This document shows, in pieces, positions 9,483-18,958 of a DNA stretch of 64,000 nt (its first letter is position 1; the number at the start of each line of letters is the position of its first letter). Position numbers and translations under genes: made by a program. Location of the stretch: contig NZ_MSCN01000001.1 of NCBI RefSeq assembly GCF_002954685.1, positions 2,002,429 through 2,066,428 of the forward strand, given 5' to 3'. The stretch is from Polaribacter porphyrae (GTDB taxonomy: Bacteria > Bacteroidota > Bacteroidia > Flavobacteriales > Flavobacteriaceae). The notes below the pieces were generated by a model. It did not search any database. It worked only from the letters and a program-made list of their open reading frames with translations, and had not been told where the DNA came from.

Positions 9483-10169
9483 ATGGAAAAACCTGTTTTA
9501 TATTTAGAAAACGCTGATATTTATCAAAGAGATAATTTAGTTTTATCTAAAGTAAACTTAACTGTTAATAAAGGTGATTTTTATTATTTAATTGGCAAAA
9601 CAGGAAGTGGTAAAAGTAGTTTAATGAAAACCTTATATGGCGATTTAAAATTACAAAGAGGTACAGGCACAATTGTTGATTTTGATTTAAAGAAATTACA
9701 AGAAAAAGAAATCCCTTTTTTAAGAAGAAAAATTGGTATAGTCTTTCAAGATTTTAAATTACTAAACGATAGAACTGTCTTTGAAAATTTAGAATTTGTT
9801 TTAAAGGCAACAGGTTGGAAAAAGAAGGATGATATAAAGGCTAAAATAAATGAAGTTTTAGATAAAGTGGGTATGCAGTCTAAATACTATAAAAAAACCT
9901 ACGAGCTTTCTGGAGGAGAACAACAAAGAGTTGCTATAGCTAGAGCTTTATTAAATGACCCAGAACTAATTTTAGCAGATGAACCTACAGGAAATCTTGA
10001 CCCAAAAACTTCTTTAGAAGTAATGATACTTTTAAACGAAATCCATAAAAGTGGTAAAACCATTTTAATGGCAACTCATGATTATCAATTGATTGTAAAA
10101 TTCAAGCAAAAAACCTTAAAATGTGAAGGTGGAGAATTGTTTGAAGTTGCACAACAAGCTAGTATTTAA
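9483..10169 (+). CDS. ftsE: Cell-division ABC transporter ATP-binding protein FtsE
   Basis: A 228-residue ABC ATPase with Walker A GKTGSGKSS, Q-loop VFQDFKLL, signature LSGGEQQRVAIARAL, Walker B LILADEPTGNLD and switch His in MATHDYQL. The size and the sequence FQDFKLLNDRTVFENL match FtsE, which with FtsX controls peptidoglycan hydrolases at the septum. No FtsX gene is adjacent, as is common in Bacteroidota. A LolD-type lipoprotein exporter ATPase is the main alternative, but the conserved FQDFKLL segment favours FtsE. A TAAGTTTG -7-like element lies at 9458-9465, a short distance upstream. Confidence 0.85.
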   Translation: MEKPVLYLENADIYQRDNLVLSKVNLTVNKGDFYYLIGKTGSGKSSLMKTLYGDLKLQRGTGTIVDFDLKKLQEKEIPFLRRKIGIVFQDFKLLNDRTVFENLEFVLKATGWKKKDDIKAKINEVLDKVGMQSKYYKKTYELSGGEQQRVAIARALLNDPELILADEPTGNLDPKTSLEVMILLNEIHKSGKTILMATHDYQLIVKFKQKTLKCEGGELFEVAQQASI

Positions 10170-10192
10170 ATCATTTTAATATCATTTTATTT

Positions 10193-11290
10193 TTGAAAAA
10201 AAAGAAGATTTTTGTAGCTGTAACTAATGATATTTCTACTGATTATAGAGTACATAAAATCTGTGATTACTTAACCTCAAAAGGTTATGACATCCTTATA
10301 TATGGTAGAGTTTTACCAAATACTATTAAAGTAAAAAGAAGTTATCAAATTAAAAGAATAAAGCATTTTTTTAACAATAACTTTTTGTTTTATGCAGAAT
10401 ACAATATTAGACTCTTTTTTTACGTACTTTTAAAAAAATATGATTTCATTCTAGCTAACGATTTAGATACTTTACCCGCTTGTTTTTTTTTAAGCAAAAT
10501 AAAAAAGACTAAATTGGTTTATGACAGTCATGAGCTTTTTTCTGAAGGTCCAGAATTACAAGGAAGAAAATTTGTTCAAAGTTTTTGGAGAAGGTTAGAA
10601 GATTTTTTTTTACCAAAAATAAAAAACGCATACACTGTAAGTCAATCTATAGTTGAATTTTATGATAATAAATATCAAAACAAAATGGGGCTAATTAGAA
10701 ATATTCCACTTAAAAATGATATTTTAAATATAGAGAAAGTTACCTTTCCTACAAAAAATAGAACGATTCTATATCAAGGAGTTTTAAACCCTGGAAGAGG
10801 ACTAAAACCTATGATTAAAGCTTTACACTTTATTGATAATTTAGATTTAGTAATTATTGGGTATGGTAAAGTAGAGAGTGAGTTAAGAGATTTTGTAAAA
10901 GATCAAAAAATGACTGAAAGAGTTCACTTTTTAGGTAGAATTGCTAGGGAAAAACTATTTAATTATACAAAAAAAGCCACTTTAGGCATGGTGTTAGAAG
11001 AGCCTTTGGGTTTAAGTTTTCAATATTCATTACCCAATAAGTTATTTGACTATATTCATGCAGAGATTCCAATAATTGCTGGCAATTTACCTGAAATATC
11101 TAGAATTATTAATGAGTATAAAGTTGGTGTTTTAGTTGATAATTATAATCCAGAAACTATTGCAAAAGAGATTAAGGCTACTTTAGAGAATGAAGATTTA
11201 CTATCAGATATAAAAGTAAATCAACAAAGAGCAAAAAATATATTATGTTGGGAAGTTGAACAGAAAAAACTCGACAATTATTTTAATTAA
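10193..11290 (+). CDS. Glycosyltransferase, GT4 family
   Basis: A 365-residue GT-B fold enzyme. The N-terminal half begins IFVAVTNDISTDYRVHKICDYL and contains DLDTLPA and YDSHELFSEGP, typical of flavobacterial GT4 enzymes. The C-terminal half has the nucleotide-sugar region (ILYQGVLNPGRGLKPMIKAL, EEPLGLSFQYSLPNKLFDYIHAEIPIIAGNLPE). It uses a TTG start at 10193; there is no ATG until far into the protein. It would transfer a sugar from an NDP-sugar to a lipid- or polysaccharide-linked acceptor at the inner membrane. It is the first of three genes (GT4, GT2, oxygenase) that probably decorate a surface glycan. Confidence 0.85.
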   Translation: MKKKKIFVAVTNDISTDYRVHKICDYLTSKGYDILIYGRVLPNTIKVKRSYQIKRIKHFFNNNFLFYAEYNIRLFFYVLLKKYDFILANDLDTLPACFFLSKIKKTKLVYDSHELFSEGPELQGRKFVQSFWRRLEDFFLPKIKNAYTVSQSIVEFYDNKYQNKMGLIRNIPLKNDILNIEKVTFPTKNRTILYQGVLNPGRGLKPMIKALHFIDNLDLVIIGYGKVESELRDFVKDQKMTERVHFLGRIAREKLFNYTKKATLGMVLEEPLGLSFQYSLPNKLFDYIHAEIPIIAGNLPEISRIINEYKVGVLVDNYNPETIAKEIKATLENEDLLSDIKVNQQRAKNILCWEVEQKKLDNYFN

Positions 11291-11301
11291 AAAATAATTT
11301 T

Positions 11302-12051
11302 ATCAATCCGAAAATATCCATAATAATACCCGTTTTAAACAATCTCACTAGATTGAAAAAAACCATAGATAGTATAAAAAATCAAACTTTTAGAGACTAT
11401 GAAGTTTTTGTAATTGATGGATATTCTGATTTAAAAACTCAAGAATTTCTACAAAATTTAACCGCTCCTTTTTTTTATCAATCAGAAAAGGATAAAGGTG
11501 TCTATGACGCAATGAATAAAGGCATTAGCTTATCAAAAGGAGAATGGTTGTTCTTTTTAGGGGCTGGAGATGAGTTTTTTAATGACGCTACATTAGAGGA
11601 TATTTTTAAAAATACCAAATTAGAAAAGAACTCTATTATTACTGGAAACGTTACTTATAAAGCGGAATCTAAACCTTTTGTGTATAGTAAATATAAGACA
11701 GAAAAAAAACCAATTTGGTCATATAAAATGTGGTTTTGGAATGGTTTACATCATCAAGGTACTTTTTACAAAAGAGAATTATTTCTAAAAAATCAGTATT
11801 GTTTAAAATACAAAACCTTGTCAGATTATCACCTAAATTTGAGGCTTTATAAAGAAAAGAAAAATTGCAAAATATTAAATTTTACAATCACAAAATGTAA
11901 TTCTGATGGCTTGTCAAAATCAGGAAAATGGGATTTATACAAAGAAGAAATCGAATTAAAAACCAATTTAAGTTCTAGTTTTTACACTCCTTTTTTTTAT
12001 CTTGTTGCTGGTATAAAATTTATAACTCGTAAAATTGTAAATGGTAGATAG
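11302..12051 (+). CDS. Glycosyltransferase, GT2 family, with a non-canonical start
   Basis: A GT-A fold transferase similar to WcaE-type enzymes. The conserved first strand (KISIIIPVLNNLTRLKKTIDSI) is encoded in frame from about 11311, yet no ATG, GTG or TTG exists between the upstream in-frame stop at 11284 and that strand. The first canonical start, TTG at 11353, would delete the strand that forms the nucleotide pocket. The best-placed initiator is ATC at 11302 (ATC AAT CCG AAA...), 12 nt after the GT4 stop, giving 249 residues. Other motifs: FVIDGYSD, QSEKDKGVYDAMNKGI, FLGAGDEFF, HHQGTFYKRELF. It is either a rare ATC start, a mutated ATG or a sequence error. Confidence 0.75.
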   Translation: MNPKISIIIPVLNNLTRLKKTIDSIKNQTFRDYEVFVIDGYSDLKTQEFLQNLTAPFFYQSEKDKGVYDAMNKGISLSKGEWLFFLGAGDEFFNDATLEDIFKNTKLEKNSIITGNVTYKAESKPFVYSKYKTEKKPIWSYKMWFWNGLHHQGTFYKRELFLKNQYCLKYKTLSDYHLNLRLYKEKKNCKILNFTITKCNSDGLSKSGKWDLYKEEIELKTNLSSSFYTPFFYLVAGIKFITRKIVNGR

Positions 12052-12856
12052 AACAGAAATAAGCAAACTCATTTTAAAAAAATTATATGAGAATAAAAAA
12101 GACTTGACAAAACAATTTTCTAAAACCAAAAGTGGTATAGGTTATTTTTTTATAGATAATCTTTTACCTAACAATTTAGCTACTGAAATCCACCTTAATT
12201 TTCCAAGTTTAGAAGATACTGTTAAGAAAAAAAACTTAAGAGAGTTTAAACATACAGCCTATCAAATGGATAAGTATCATCAACTTTTAGAAGAAGTTAT
12301 TTACGCTTTTCAAGATAAAAATGTGGTAGAATTAATTTCAGAAATATGTGACTTAAATTCTATTTATGCTGATGATTCTTTGTATGCAGGTGGTTTATCT
12401 TTAATGGCAAAAGATAATTTTTTAAACCCACATCTAGATAACTCTCATGATAAAAATAGAAAAAGATGGAGAGTACTAAATTTACTTTACTATGTGACTC
12501 CTAATTGGCAATTGGAAAATGGAGGTAATTTAGAAGTTTGGGGTAAAGGATTGGAAGAAAAACCTACTGTAATAGTAAGTAAATTTAACAGATTAGCAGT
12601 TATGGCAACTCATAATAATTCGTGGCATTCCGTTTCTAAAGTGGAAAAAAATGATATACGTTGTTGCGTATCTAATTACTATTTTTCTAATGAACCTATA
12701 ACAAGTTCAGATACATTTCATGTAACAACTTTCAGAGCAAAGCCTAATGAAAAACTAAAAGATTTTATACTTCAAGTAGATAATAAAGTAAGAACATCTT
12801 TAAGAAAATTATTTAAAAAAGGAGTTAGAGAAAATCCACACCAATACAAAAAATAA
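12041..12856 (+). CDS. 2-oxoglutarate/Fe(II) oxygenase (prolyl hydroxylase fold)
   Basis: A 271-residue protein with a complete 2OG-Fe(II) signature: HxD in PHLDNSH (His131, Asp133), distal His196 in NNSWHSV, and Arg207 (DIRCCVSNYYF) for binding 2-oxoglutarate. It carries the GGNLEVW segment seen in prolyl-4-hydroxylase-like enzymes. Its ATG overlaps the end of the GT2 gene by 11 nt, so it is part of the same unit. Enzymes of this type in glycan clusters hydroxylate sugars, lipids or peptides; the substrate cannot be read from sequence. Transcription ends in the hairpin just after the stop. Confidence 0.82.
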   Translation: MVDRTEISKLILKKLYENKKDLTKQFSKTKSGIGYFFIDNLLPNNLATEIHLNFPSLEDTVKKKNLREFKHTAYQMDKYHQLLEEVIYAFQDKNVVELISEICDLNSIYADDSLYAGGLSLMAKDNFLNPHLDNSHDKNRKRWRVLNLLYYVTPNWQLENGGNLEVWGKGLEEKPTVIVSKFNRLAVMATHNNSWHSVSKVEKNDIRCCVSNYYFSNEPITSSDTFHVTTFRAKPNEKLKDFILQVDNKVRTSLRKLFKKGVRENPHQYKK

Positions 12857-12887
12857 AACCTGTTTTAAATTAAAACAGGTTTTATTT
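12851..12887. terminator. Bidirectional terminator between convergent genes
   Basis: A perfect 18-bp inverted repeat with a 1-nt spacer (left arm AAATAAAACCTGTTTTAA, 12851-12868; right arm 12870-12887). It is flanked by T-runs in both directions and serves the oxygenase gene and the convergent tricorn-like gene. Confidence 0.8.
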
Positions 12888-12892
12888 GATTA

Positions 12893-15800
12893 TTACTCTA
12901 TATCTTGCAGCAAAACTTCTACCGCTTTTTTTAGTTGATCATCTTCTCCTCTATCTCCCCAACCTGGAGCATTTTTAACTAAATAATCTGGAACTGCTGG
13001 TGCTTCATTTTCCATATTTTTTCCTGATTTTGCTACATACCAAGCTCTAAATGGCATCCTAACAAAACCTTGTGTTAAGCTATAACCTCCTGTTGAGATT
13101 ACTGCTCCAAATGTAGGTTGCCCTACTAATTTACCTAACCCTAAATTTTTATATGCATGAGAGAATATCTCTGCATTAGAATAACTATTTTCATTACATA
13201 AAGCTACTGTTGGTTTTGTATTTACAGTTAAAATTGCTCTTTCATTAAAAGGATAATTTTTAGTGAACTTTTTATTTTCCTTTTTTAAGTTTTTTGCTGC
13301 TCCTCTTGGAACTGTATATGCATGTTGATACACATTTAAAACTGCCATTAAACGATCGGTTGTCCAACCACCACCATTATAACGTACATCGATTACAATA
13401 CCCTCTTTACCATATCCACTAGCTTTTAACTCACGCTCAAAACGTTCAAAACTTGGTGCATTCATACCTTGAATATGGATGTAACCTAATTTTCCGTTTG
13501 AGAATTTATCAACCATTTTTTTTCTAGAATCTACCCATGCTTGGTATTGTAATCCTCGTAAACTTCTTGTAGTTCGAGCTACAACTTCTTTACCACTAGC
13601 TAAACTCAACAATACTTCATCTCCTCTAGTATTTTTAAGTAAACTATAAAAATTAGTATTAACATCAATTTTTTCATTATTAATTGCAGTAACTACGTCA
13701 CCTACATTTAAATCAACTTTACTCTTATCTGCAACAGAATTATTTAGCACATATAAAATTTCTGCTCCTTTGTTAGTATTTTTAACTTCTAAACCTAAAA
13801 GACCAATATTATCACTATTTCTTCTTTCAGGGGTTCCTGCTCCATAACCCATATGACTTGCATTTAATTGCCCTAATAACTGATTGAATATAAATGCATA
13901 ATCTTGAGCAGTGCTAGCCATTAAAGCTAATGGTCTATACTGCTTTACAAGTCCTTTCCAATCATAACCATGAAAATTAGGATCATAAAAGCCCATCGTA
14001 AGAACTCTTGTTCCTTCATCAAACATTTGAGCATTAACCGCTTTAAAGTCTTGCATATATTTTGCAGAATGAGGTAAAGAAGTTACTCTATCTGATTTTG
14101 GGTTTAACTCATTTAACCTACCTCTAGAGGTAAAATAAAATTTATTATTCACAGCAGAAAAACCTCCTATTCTAGAAGTTCCTTTAATTTCTTTTGGGCT
14201 TCCTTCATCAAGTTTAACTTTATAAAAGCTTCTACTGTTTTTTGCAGGGTTCGTTGCCGAATAATAAATATATTTGCTATCAGGACTAAAAATACCTCCA
14301 AATTCATCATCTGGTAATCTAGTTACTTTTACAAGTCTATCGTATATTCTATCTCTATCAATTGATACTTTTACAGTCTTTTTTCCTTTTTTCTTTTTTA
14401 CTGGTTTTGGTTTGTAATATTCACCATTTTGTCGATCGGTTCTGGTTTTCTCCCAATCTTCTTTTTTTAACCAAACCATCCAAATATCGAAATCTATCCC
14501 TCCTCTGTTTCCACTTCTATTCGAAGCAAATGATAACATTTTACCATCTGGACTCCAAGTTGGAGAAACATCACTTCTAGGGTGCATAGAAACATTTGTT
14601 TTTTCGTCAGGATTCTCTACTGACTGTATAAATATTTCACTATCGAAGTCTAAATCTTGTTGAGAATAGGCTAGATATTTGCTATCAGGACTCCAGCTAA
14701 CACCAGATGGTGCTGCCCAACCTTCAGAAAAAGCTTTTATATTTTTAATTTTACCATCTTCATAATCTGCTACCATCAAATCTCCACGTCCAACTTGATA
14801 AGTTATTTTTTTATGGTTTGGAGAAACTAACAAATTATATACATCTTCTTTGCTTTTCGTTAATTTTTTAGTTTCAATTTTTAGACTTCTCTCTAAACCA
14901 ACTAAAGTATCTTTAGAGCTAGAAACATAAATTTCATTTTGGCCACTTCTATCAGAAATAAACAATACTTCTTTATTACTTATCCATTGAGGGTTTCTAT
15001 CTCTGTATGGGTGATTACTAACATTGTTAGTGTTTCTTTTTTCTTTGTTATTTTCTTTAACAAATATCTCGTTTTGAATTTCCATTGCAGCCAACTTACC
15101 ATTTGGAGAGATATCAAAACTCGAAATATTAGAAGACGTAGTTGCTGTTTTTTCTAACTCGAATCTGTAATCTGTTGTTAAACTAATATTTAGTTTTTTT
15201 GATTTACCATTTTTTAAATGATATACATTAAAAAGTGTTGAATAAACTATTATCCCATTATCGCTTACCGTAAAAGAAACTACTCCATTTTTCTTTTGAT
15301 TGGTTAACTTTTTTGAAATACCATTTGCTGAACCATTGTCAGAAATAGCTTGTTTATAAATATTATAACGTCCACTTTCTGCACCTATATAATATAAATT
15401 CCCATCATTATCCCAAAGAGGAGAATGATCGTTTTTTAGTGTATTTGTTATTTGAATATATTTATTTGAATTCTTATTAAATATCCAAATATCCCTTTGT
15501 GCAGAACCAGAATAATCTTCTCTTGAAATTCTACATGCTCCTTTAGCGTAAGCTATAAATTTTCCGTTTGGAGACTGTGTTGCCATAGAACCTAAAGCAG
15601 TTATTGTTCTTTCTGGTGTACCTCCATTTCCTTTTACATGATATGTTTGTGCATCCCATTGTGGACCTTTCAGAATTCTATTTGTCGTAAATAAAATATT
15701 ATTATCACTTGTCCAATCATAAGGTGTATCCGTTGTTGGGTAATAGGTAAGTTGTTTAGGCATTCCTCCATCTTTAGAAATGGTAAAAATATTGTTTGAC

Positions 15801-16051
15801 CCTTTTCTATTCGAAGTAAATGCAATTTCTGAACCATCAGATTTCCAAATAGGATTACTTTCATAAGCTTCATGAACCGTTAATCGTTTTGTTTGATTGG
15901 TCTTTAAGTTATATATCCAAATATCACCTTGATAAGAAAAAGCAAGTTCAGTACCATTTGGATGTAAACTCGGATGTCTTATTAATGAATTTTGGGCTAG
16001 AATTAAGTTGAAAGTAAAAATTAAAAAGAGTGTAAATAGACTTTTATGCAT
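12893..16051 (-). CDS. Tricorn-like protease (S41 family) with beta-propeller
   Basis: A 1,052-residue secreted protein (signal MHKSLFTLFLIFTFNLILA). Residues 25-600 carry many WD40-like/PD40 propeller repeats (HPNGTELAFSYQGDIWIYN, SPDGKMLSFASNRSG, SPDSKYLAYS). A PDZ domain follows (NVGDVVTAINNEKIDVNTNFYSLL), then an S41 serine protease core with GYIHIQGM, DVRYNGGGWTTDRL and the nucleophile region NENSYSNAEIFSH. This is the domain order of tricorn protease, which degrades peptides of 6-12 residues. Here the protein is exported, so it likely processes periplasmic peptides. It stands alone on the minus strand with a terminator at its 3' end. Confidence 0.9.
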   Translation of the reverse strand: MHKSLFTLFLIFTFNLILAQNSLIRHPSLHPNGTELAFSYQGDIWIYNLKTNQTKRLTVHEAYESNPIWKSDGSEIAFTSNRKGSNNIFTISKDGGMPKQLTYYPTTDTPYDWTSDNNILFTTNRILKGPQWDAQTYHVKGNGGTPERTITALGSMATQSPNGKFIAYAKGACRISREDYSGSAQRDIWIFNKNSNKYIQITNTLKNDHSPLWDNDGNLYYIGAESGRYNIYKQAISDNGSANGISKKLTNQKKNGVVSFTVSDNGIIVYSTLFNVYHLKNGKSKKLNISLTTDYRFELEKTATTSSNISSFDISPNGKLAAMEIQNEIFVKENNKEKRNTNNVSNHPYRDRNPQWISNKEVLFISDRSGQNEIYVSSSKDTLVGLERSLKIETKKLTKSKEDVYNLLVSPNHKKITYQVGRGDLMVADYEDGKIKNIKAFSEGWAAPSGVSWSPDSKYLAYSQQDLDFDSEIFIQSVENPDEKTNVSMHPRSDVSPTWSPDGKMLSFASNRSGNRGGIDFDIWMVWLKKEDWEKTRTDRQNGEYYKPKPVKKKKGKKTVKVSIDRDRIYDRLVKVTRLPDDEFGGIFSPDSKYIYYSATNPAKNSRSFYKVKLDEGSPKEIKGTSRIGGFSAVNNKFYFTSRGRLNELNPKSDRVTSLPHSAKYMQDFKAVNAQMFDEGTRVLTMGFYDPNFHGYDWKGLVKQYRPLALMASTAQDYAFIFNQLLGQLNASHMGYGAGTPERRNSDNIGLLGLEVKNTNKGAEILYVLNNSVADKSKVDLNVGDVVTAINNEKIDVNTNFYSLLKNTRGDEVLLSLASGKEVVARTTRSLRGLQYQAWVDSRKKMVDKFSNGKLGYIHIQGMNAPSFERFERELKASGYGKEGIVIDVRYNGGGWTTDRLMAVLNVYQHAYTVPRGAAKNLKKENKKFTKNYPFNERAILTVNTKPTVALCNENSYSNAEIFSHAYKNLGLGKLVGQPTFGAVISTGGYSLTQGFVRMPFRAWYVAKSGKNMENEAPAVPDYLVKNAPGWGDRGEDDQLKKAVEVLLQDIE

Positions 16052-16130
16052 TATAAATATTTTTGATTTACATGCAATTTAATAGTTTACAATATAATAT
16101 CTTTTTTTTTAAGAATATATTAAGAATATA

Positions 16131-16898
16131 TTAACTTAAAATAGGATTGATGAATTTATTGATTTTATCAACTCCATTTTTACCTAAATTTTTGATAAAA
16201 GCAGAACCAATAATGGCTCCATTTGCATAAGCACAAGCCGTATTAAAAGTCTCTTTATCTGAAATACCAAAACCAATAATGAGTTTACTTTGTAAATTCA
16301 TTGCTTTTATTCTTTTGAAATAAGCAATTTGTTGATTAGAAATTTCTCCTTTTGCACCAGTTATAGAAGCAGAAGCAACAACATAAATAAATGCTTTTGT
16401 GTACGAATCTATTTTTCGGATTCTATCCTCTGAAGTATGTGGTGTGATTAAAAATACGTTGGTGATTCCGTATTTATCGAACAACGCTTGATAGTGATTT
16501 TCAAATTCAACCATTGGTAAATCTGGAATAATTAAAGTATCTATTTCACAATCTACTACTTTTTGACAGAATTTATCTTCTCCATATTTTAACATCTGAT
16601 TTAAATACCCCATTAAAACCAAAGGCTTTTTATTCGTTTCTTTAATTTCCATTAATTGATCAAAAACAATATCAAGATTTATTCCGTTTTCTAAAGCCTT
16701 TTGGCTACTATCCTGTATAGTTGGTCCATCTGCTAAAGGATCAGAATATGGCAAACCAACTTCTATAAAGTCAACTCCAGATTTTTCTAATTGAGAAATT
16801 ACTTGAGCTGTATCGTCCAATTCTGGATAACCACAAGTAAAATATATTGATAATAAATTTTTATCTTTTTGTTGAAATAATTGTTTGATTGAATTCAT
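16131..16898 (-). CDS. trpA: Tryptophan synthase alpha chain
   Basis: A 255-residue TIM barrel that cleaves indole-3-glycerol phosphate to indole and glyceraldehyde 3-phosphate. Catalytic Glu and Asp are visible in FIEVGLPYSDPLADGPTIQ; the phosphate site is in GFGISDKETF. I use the ATG at 16898 (MNSIKQLFQQK); the 12 codons upstream lie inside or next to a dispersed repeat. It is the last gene of the trp operon. Its stop codon falls in a tandem 11-bp repeat (AAGAATATATT twice, 16111-16132), and no hairpin terminator was seen after it. Confidence 0.95.
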   Translation of the reverse strand: MNSIKQLFQQKDKNLLSIYFTCGYPELDDTAQVISQLEKSGVDFIEVGLPYSDPLADGPTIQDSSQKALENGINLDIVFDQLMEIKETNKKPLVLMGYLNQMLKYGEDKFCQKVVDCEIDTLIIPDLPMVEFENHYQALFDKYGITNVFLITPHTSEDRIRKIDSYTKAFIYVVASASITGAKGEISNQQIAYFKRIKAMNLQSKLIIGFGISDKETFNTACAYANGAIIGSAFIKNLGKNGVDKINKFINPILS

Positions 16899-16913
16899 AA
16901 TTATTCGGTTTTG

Positions 16914-16978
16914 TAATTGCGAAGAACGAAGCAATCTCTAAATGAATTGAAAGATTACTTCACTGCGTTCGTAATGAC
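16914..16978. repeat. Dispersed palindromic repeat, type A (between trpB and trpA)
   Basis: An imperfect palindrome opening ATTGCGAAGAACGAAGCAATCT and closing with AGATTACTTC...CGTTCGTAATGAC. The same arms (TGCGAAG...GCAATCT / AGATTACTTCG...CGTAATGAC) recur at 23440-23528, so this is an intergenic repeat family. Confidence 0.75.
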
Positions 16979-16988
16979 GATTGTAAAT

Positions 16989-18173
16989 TTACTCTTCTAA
17001 ATACTTAATAAACGTTTCTAAATCTTTATCTCCTCTTCCAGATAAATTAATTACCACAACTTGGTCTTTTTTCAAATCCATTTTTGGTAAAACCGCCAAT
17101 GCGTGTGCAGTTTCTAGAGCAGGAATAATTCCTTCTAATTTAGACAATTCATAACCAGCATTTAGTGCTTCTTGATCTGTTGCATTTAAAAAAGTTGCTC
17201 GTTTACTTTCATACAAATAAGCGTGTAAAGGACCAACACCTGGATAATCTAATCCTGCAGAAATCGAATAAGGTTCAACAATTTGACCATATTCATCTTG
17301 CATTAAAATGGTTTTACTTCCATGAATAATTCCGACTTCACCCAATTGAGAAGTTGCTGCACTTTCGCCAGAATTTACTCCTAAACCAGCAGCTTCAACT
17401 GCAACTAACTCTACTTCATCATCATCCATATAATGATAAAAAGCACCAGCAGCATTACTACCTCCACCAACACAAGCAATAATTGTGTCAGGATTTTCTT
17501 TACCAGTTTTTTCTTTCAATTGCCATTTCATTTCTTCAGAAATAATAGCTTGTAAACGTGCAACCATATCTGGATGTGGATGTGGACCAACAACAGAACC
17601 AATTAAATAGAACGTCTCTGGGTTTTGAATCCAATATCTGATAGCTTCATTTGTTGCATCTTTTAGCGTTTTAGAACCAGAAGTTGCAGGAACTACTTTT
17701 GCACCTAACATTTTCATACGAGCAACATTTGGTGCTTGACGTACAATGTCTTTCTCGCCCATAAAAACAGTACAATCTAAACCCATTAAAGCACAAACTG
17801 TGGCTGTTGCAACTCCATGTTGTCCTGCTCCTGTTTCTGCGATAATTTTCGTTTTTCCTAACTTTTTCGCAATTAAAATCTGACCAACTGTATTGTTAAC
17901 TTTGTGTGCTCCTGTATGATTTAAATCTTCACGTTTTAAATAAATTGTCGCTCCATATTTTTCTGACAATCTTTTTGCTAGATACAAAGGTGTTGGACGA
18001 CCAACATAATCTTTTAGTAAAGATTTATATTCTATTTGAAACTCTTTAGATTCAATAATTTGAATATAATTATCTTCTAACTCCTTCACATTAGGATATA
18101 ATAATTCAGGAATAAAAGCTCCTCCAAATTGTCCAAAATATCCGTTTTTATCTGGGTGAAATTTTGATTTCAT
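16989..18173 (-). CDS. trpB: Tryptophan synthase beta chain
   Basis: A 394-residue PLP enzyme that joins indole and serine. The PLP lysine is in [13 protein letters not shown], the phosphate-binding loop is GGGSNAAG, and [13 protein letters not shown] and [13 protein letters not shown] are typical TrpB1 sequences. The ATG at 18173 ([23 protein letters not shown]) is the family start; six further upstream codons belong to intergenic DNA. It partners TrpA, encoded 90 nt downstream across a palindromic repeat, and is separated from trpF by another repeat. Confidence 0.96.
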   Translation of the reverse strand: MKSKFHPDKNGYFGQFGGAFIPELLYPNVKELEDNYIQIIESKEFQIEYKSLLKDYVGRPTPLYLAKRLSEKYGATIYLKREDLNHTGAHKVNNTVGQILIAKKLGKTKIIAETGAGQHGVATATVCALMGLDCTVFMGEKDIVRQAPNVARMKMLGAKVVPATSGSKTLKDATNEAIRYWIQNPETFYLIGSVVGPHPHPDMVARLQAIISEEMKWQLKEKTGKENPDTIIACVGGGSNAAGAFYHYMDDDEVELVAVEAAGLGVNSGESAATSQLGEVGIIHGSKTILMQDEYGQIVEPYSISAGLDYPGVGPLHAYLYESKRATFLNATDQEALNAGYELSKLEGIIPALETAHALAVLPKMDLKKDQVVVINLSGRGDKDLETFIKYLEE

Positions 18174-18200
18174 AATTTTATTAATATGCAATTAACTGGT

Positions 18201-18282
18201 TTGTCATTTCGACTTTAAGGAGAAATCTTTGTTTAAAAACTATAGATTTCTCAACTTCATTACATTTTATTCGAAATGACAA
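18201..18282. repeat. Dispersed palindromic repeat, type B (overlaps the 3' end of trpF)
   Basis: An imperfect inverted repeat whose arms begin TTGTCATTTCGACTTTAAGG and end TATTCGAAATGACAA, with AGAAATCT/AGATTTCT nearer the centre. A sister copy lies at 20235-20316. The right arm encodes the last residues of TrpF (IVISNKM) and supplies its stop codon. Confidence 0.8.
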
Positions 18283-18958
18283 TCTCTTTAAACTTCTTTA
18301 ATTCTTGTATTTTCTTTTTACCTGGTTCATTTTCAAATTTACTATTTACATCTAACGCATAAATTGGTAAATTCGTTTTTCTTATTATTTGGATTTGTTC
18401 TACATCTTCCAAACCAATTCCTCCACTCAAAAAGAAAGGCTTATCAAAAGGATAATTCTCTAAAACAGACCAGTCAAATTTTACTCCATTTCCACCTCTT
18501 TCTTTTCCTTTGGTGTCGAATAAAAAATAATCTACAATATCTAAATAAGGCTTTAAAACCTCAAAATTAAACTCGTTTTTTATTCCAAAAACTTTTATGA
18601 TTTCTAAATTATCATAGGATTTTGGTTTCTTTACTTTTTTTCTACCTTTATTCTGTTCAATAAAAGATGCTCTACTTTCTGATAATAATTTTCGAATCGA
18701 TTTGATATAATCTACAGATTCATCTCCATGTAGTTGAATAGCATCTAACTGATATTCTTCGATATAAGAAACTAAAATCTCTGGAATTTCATTTACAAAA
18801 ACTCCTGCTTTTTTTATTTCTTTTGCCAATTCTGGAATAATTCCCTCAAAATTTCTTTTTGATTTATCATAGAAAATAAAACCCAAATAATCAGGTTGTA
18901 ATTCAGCAACTTGCAGAATATTCTCTACGTATTTCATCCCACAAACTTTCAACTTCAT
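18260..18958 (-). CDS. trpF: Phosphoribosylanthranilate isomerase
   Basis: A 232-residue TIM barrel converting PRA to CdRP, third step of tryptophan synthesis. Catalytic Cys in LKVCGMKY; Asp in FLFDTKG; phosphate loop LSGGIGLEDV. It is about 25 residues longer than usual: residues 91-117 (within LLSESRASFIEQNKGRKKVKK) are a charged, low-similarity insert between strands where other TrpF proteins go straight to IIKVFGI. The last seven residues come from a dispersed repeat. The start used is ATG 18958, overlapping the glycosylase gene by 4 nt. Confidence 0.93.
   Translation of the reverse strand: MKLKVCGMKYVENILQVAELQPDYLGFIFYDKSKRNFEGIIPELAKEIKKAGVFVNEIPEILVSYIEEYQLDAIQLHGDESVDYIKSIRKLLSESRASFIEQNKGRKKVKKPKSYDNLEIIKVFGIKNEFNFEVLKPYLDIVDYFLFDTKGKERGGNGVKFDWSVLENYPFDKPFFLSGGIGLEDVEQIQIIRKTNLPIYALDVNSKFENEPGKKKIQELKKFKEIVISNKM

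Noticed and set aside
9483..10169. LolD or general export ATPase instead of FtsE
   Set aside because: The FQDFKLL and ADEPTGNLDP context and length fit FtsE better, though absence of a nearby ftsX leaves some doubt.
16111..16132. Tandem 11-bp repeat AAGAATATATT as an operator or terminator
   Set aside because: It is short, AT-only in character and at the end of trpA; no dyad symmetry that makes a good terminator.
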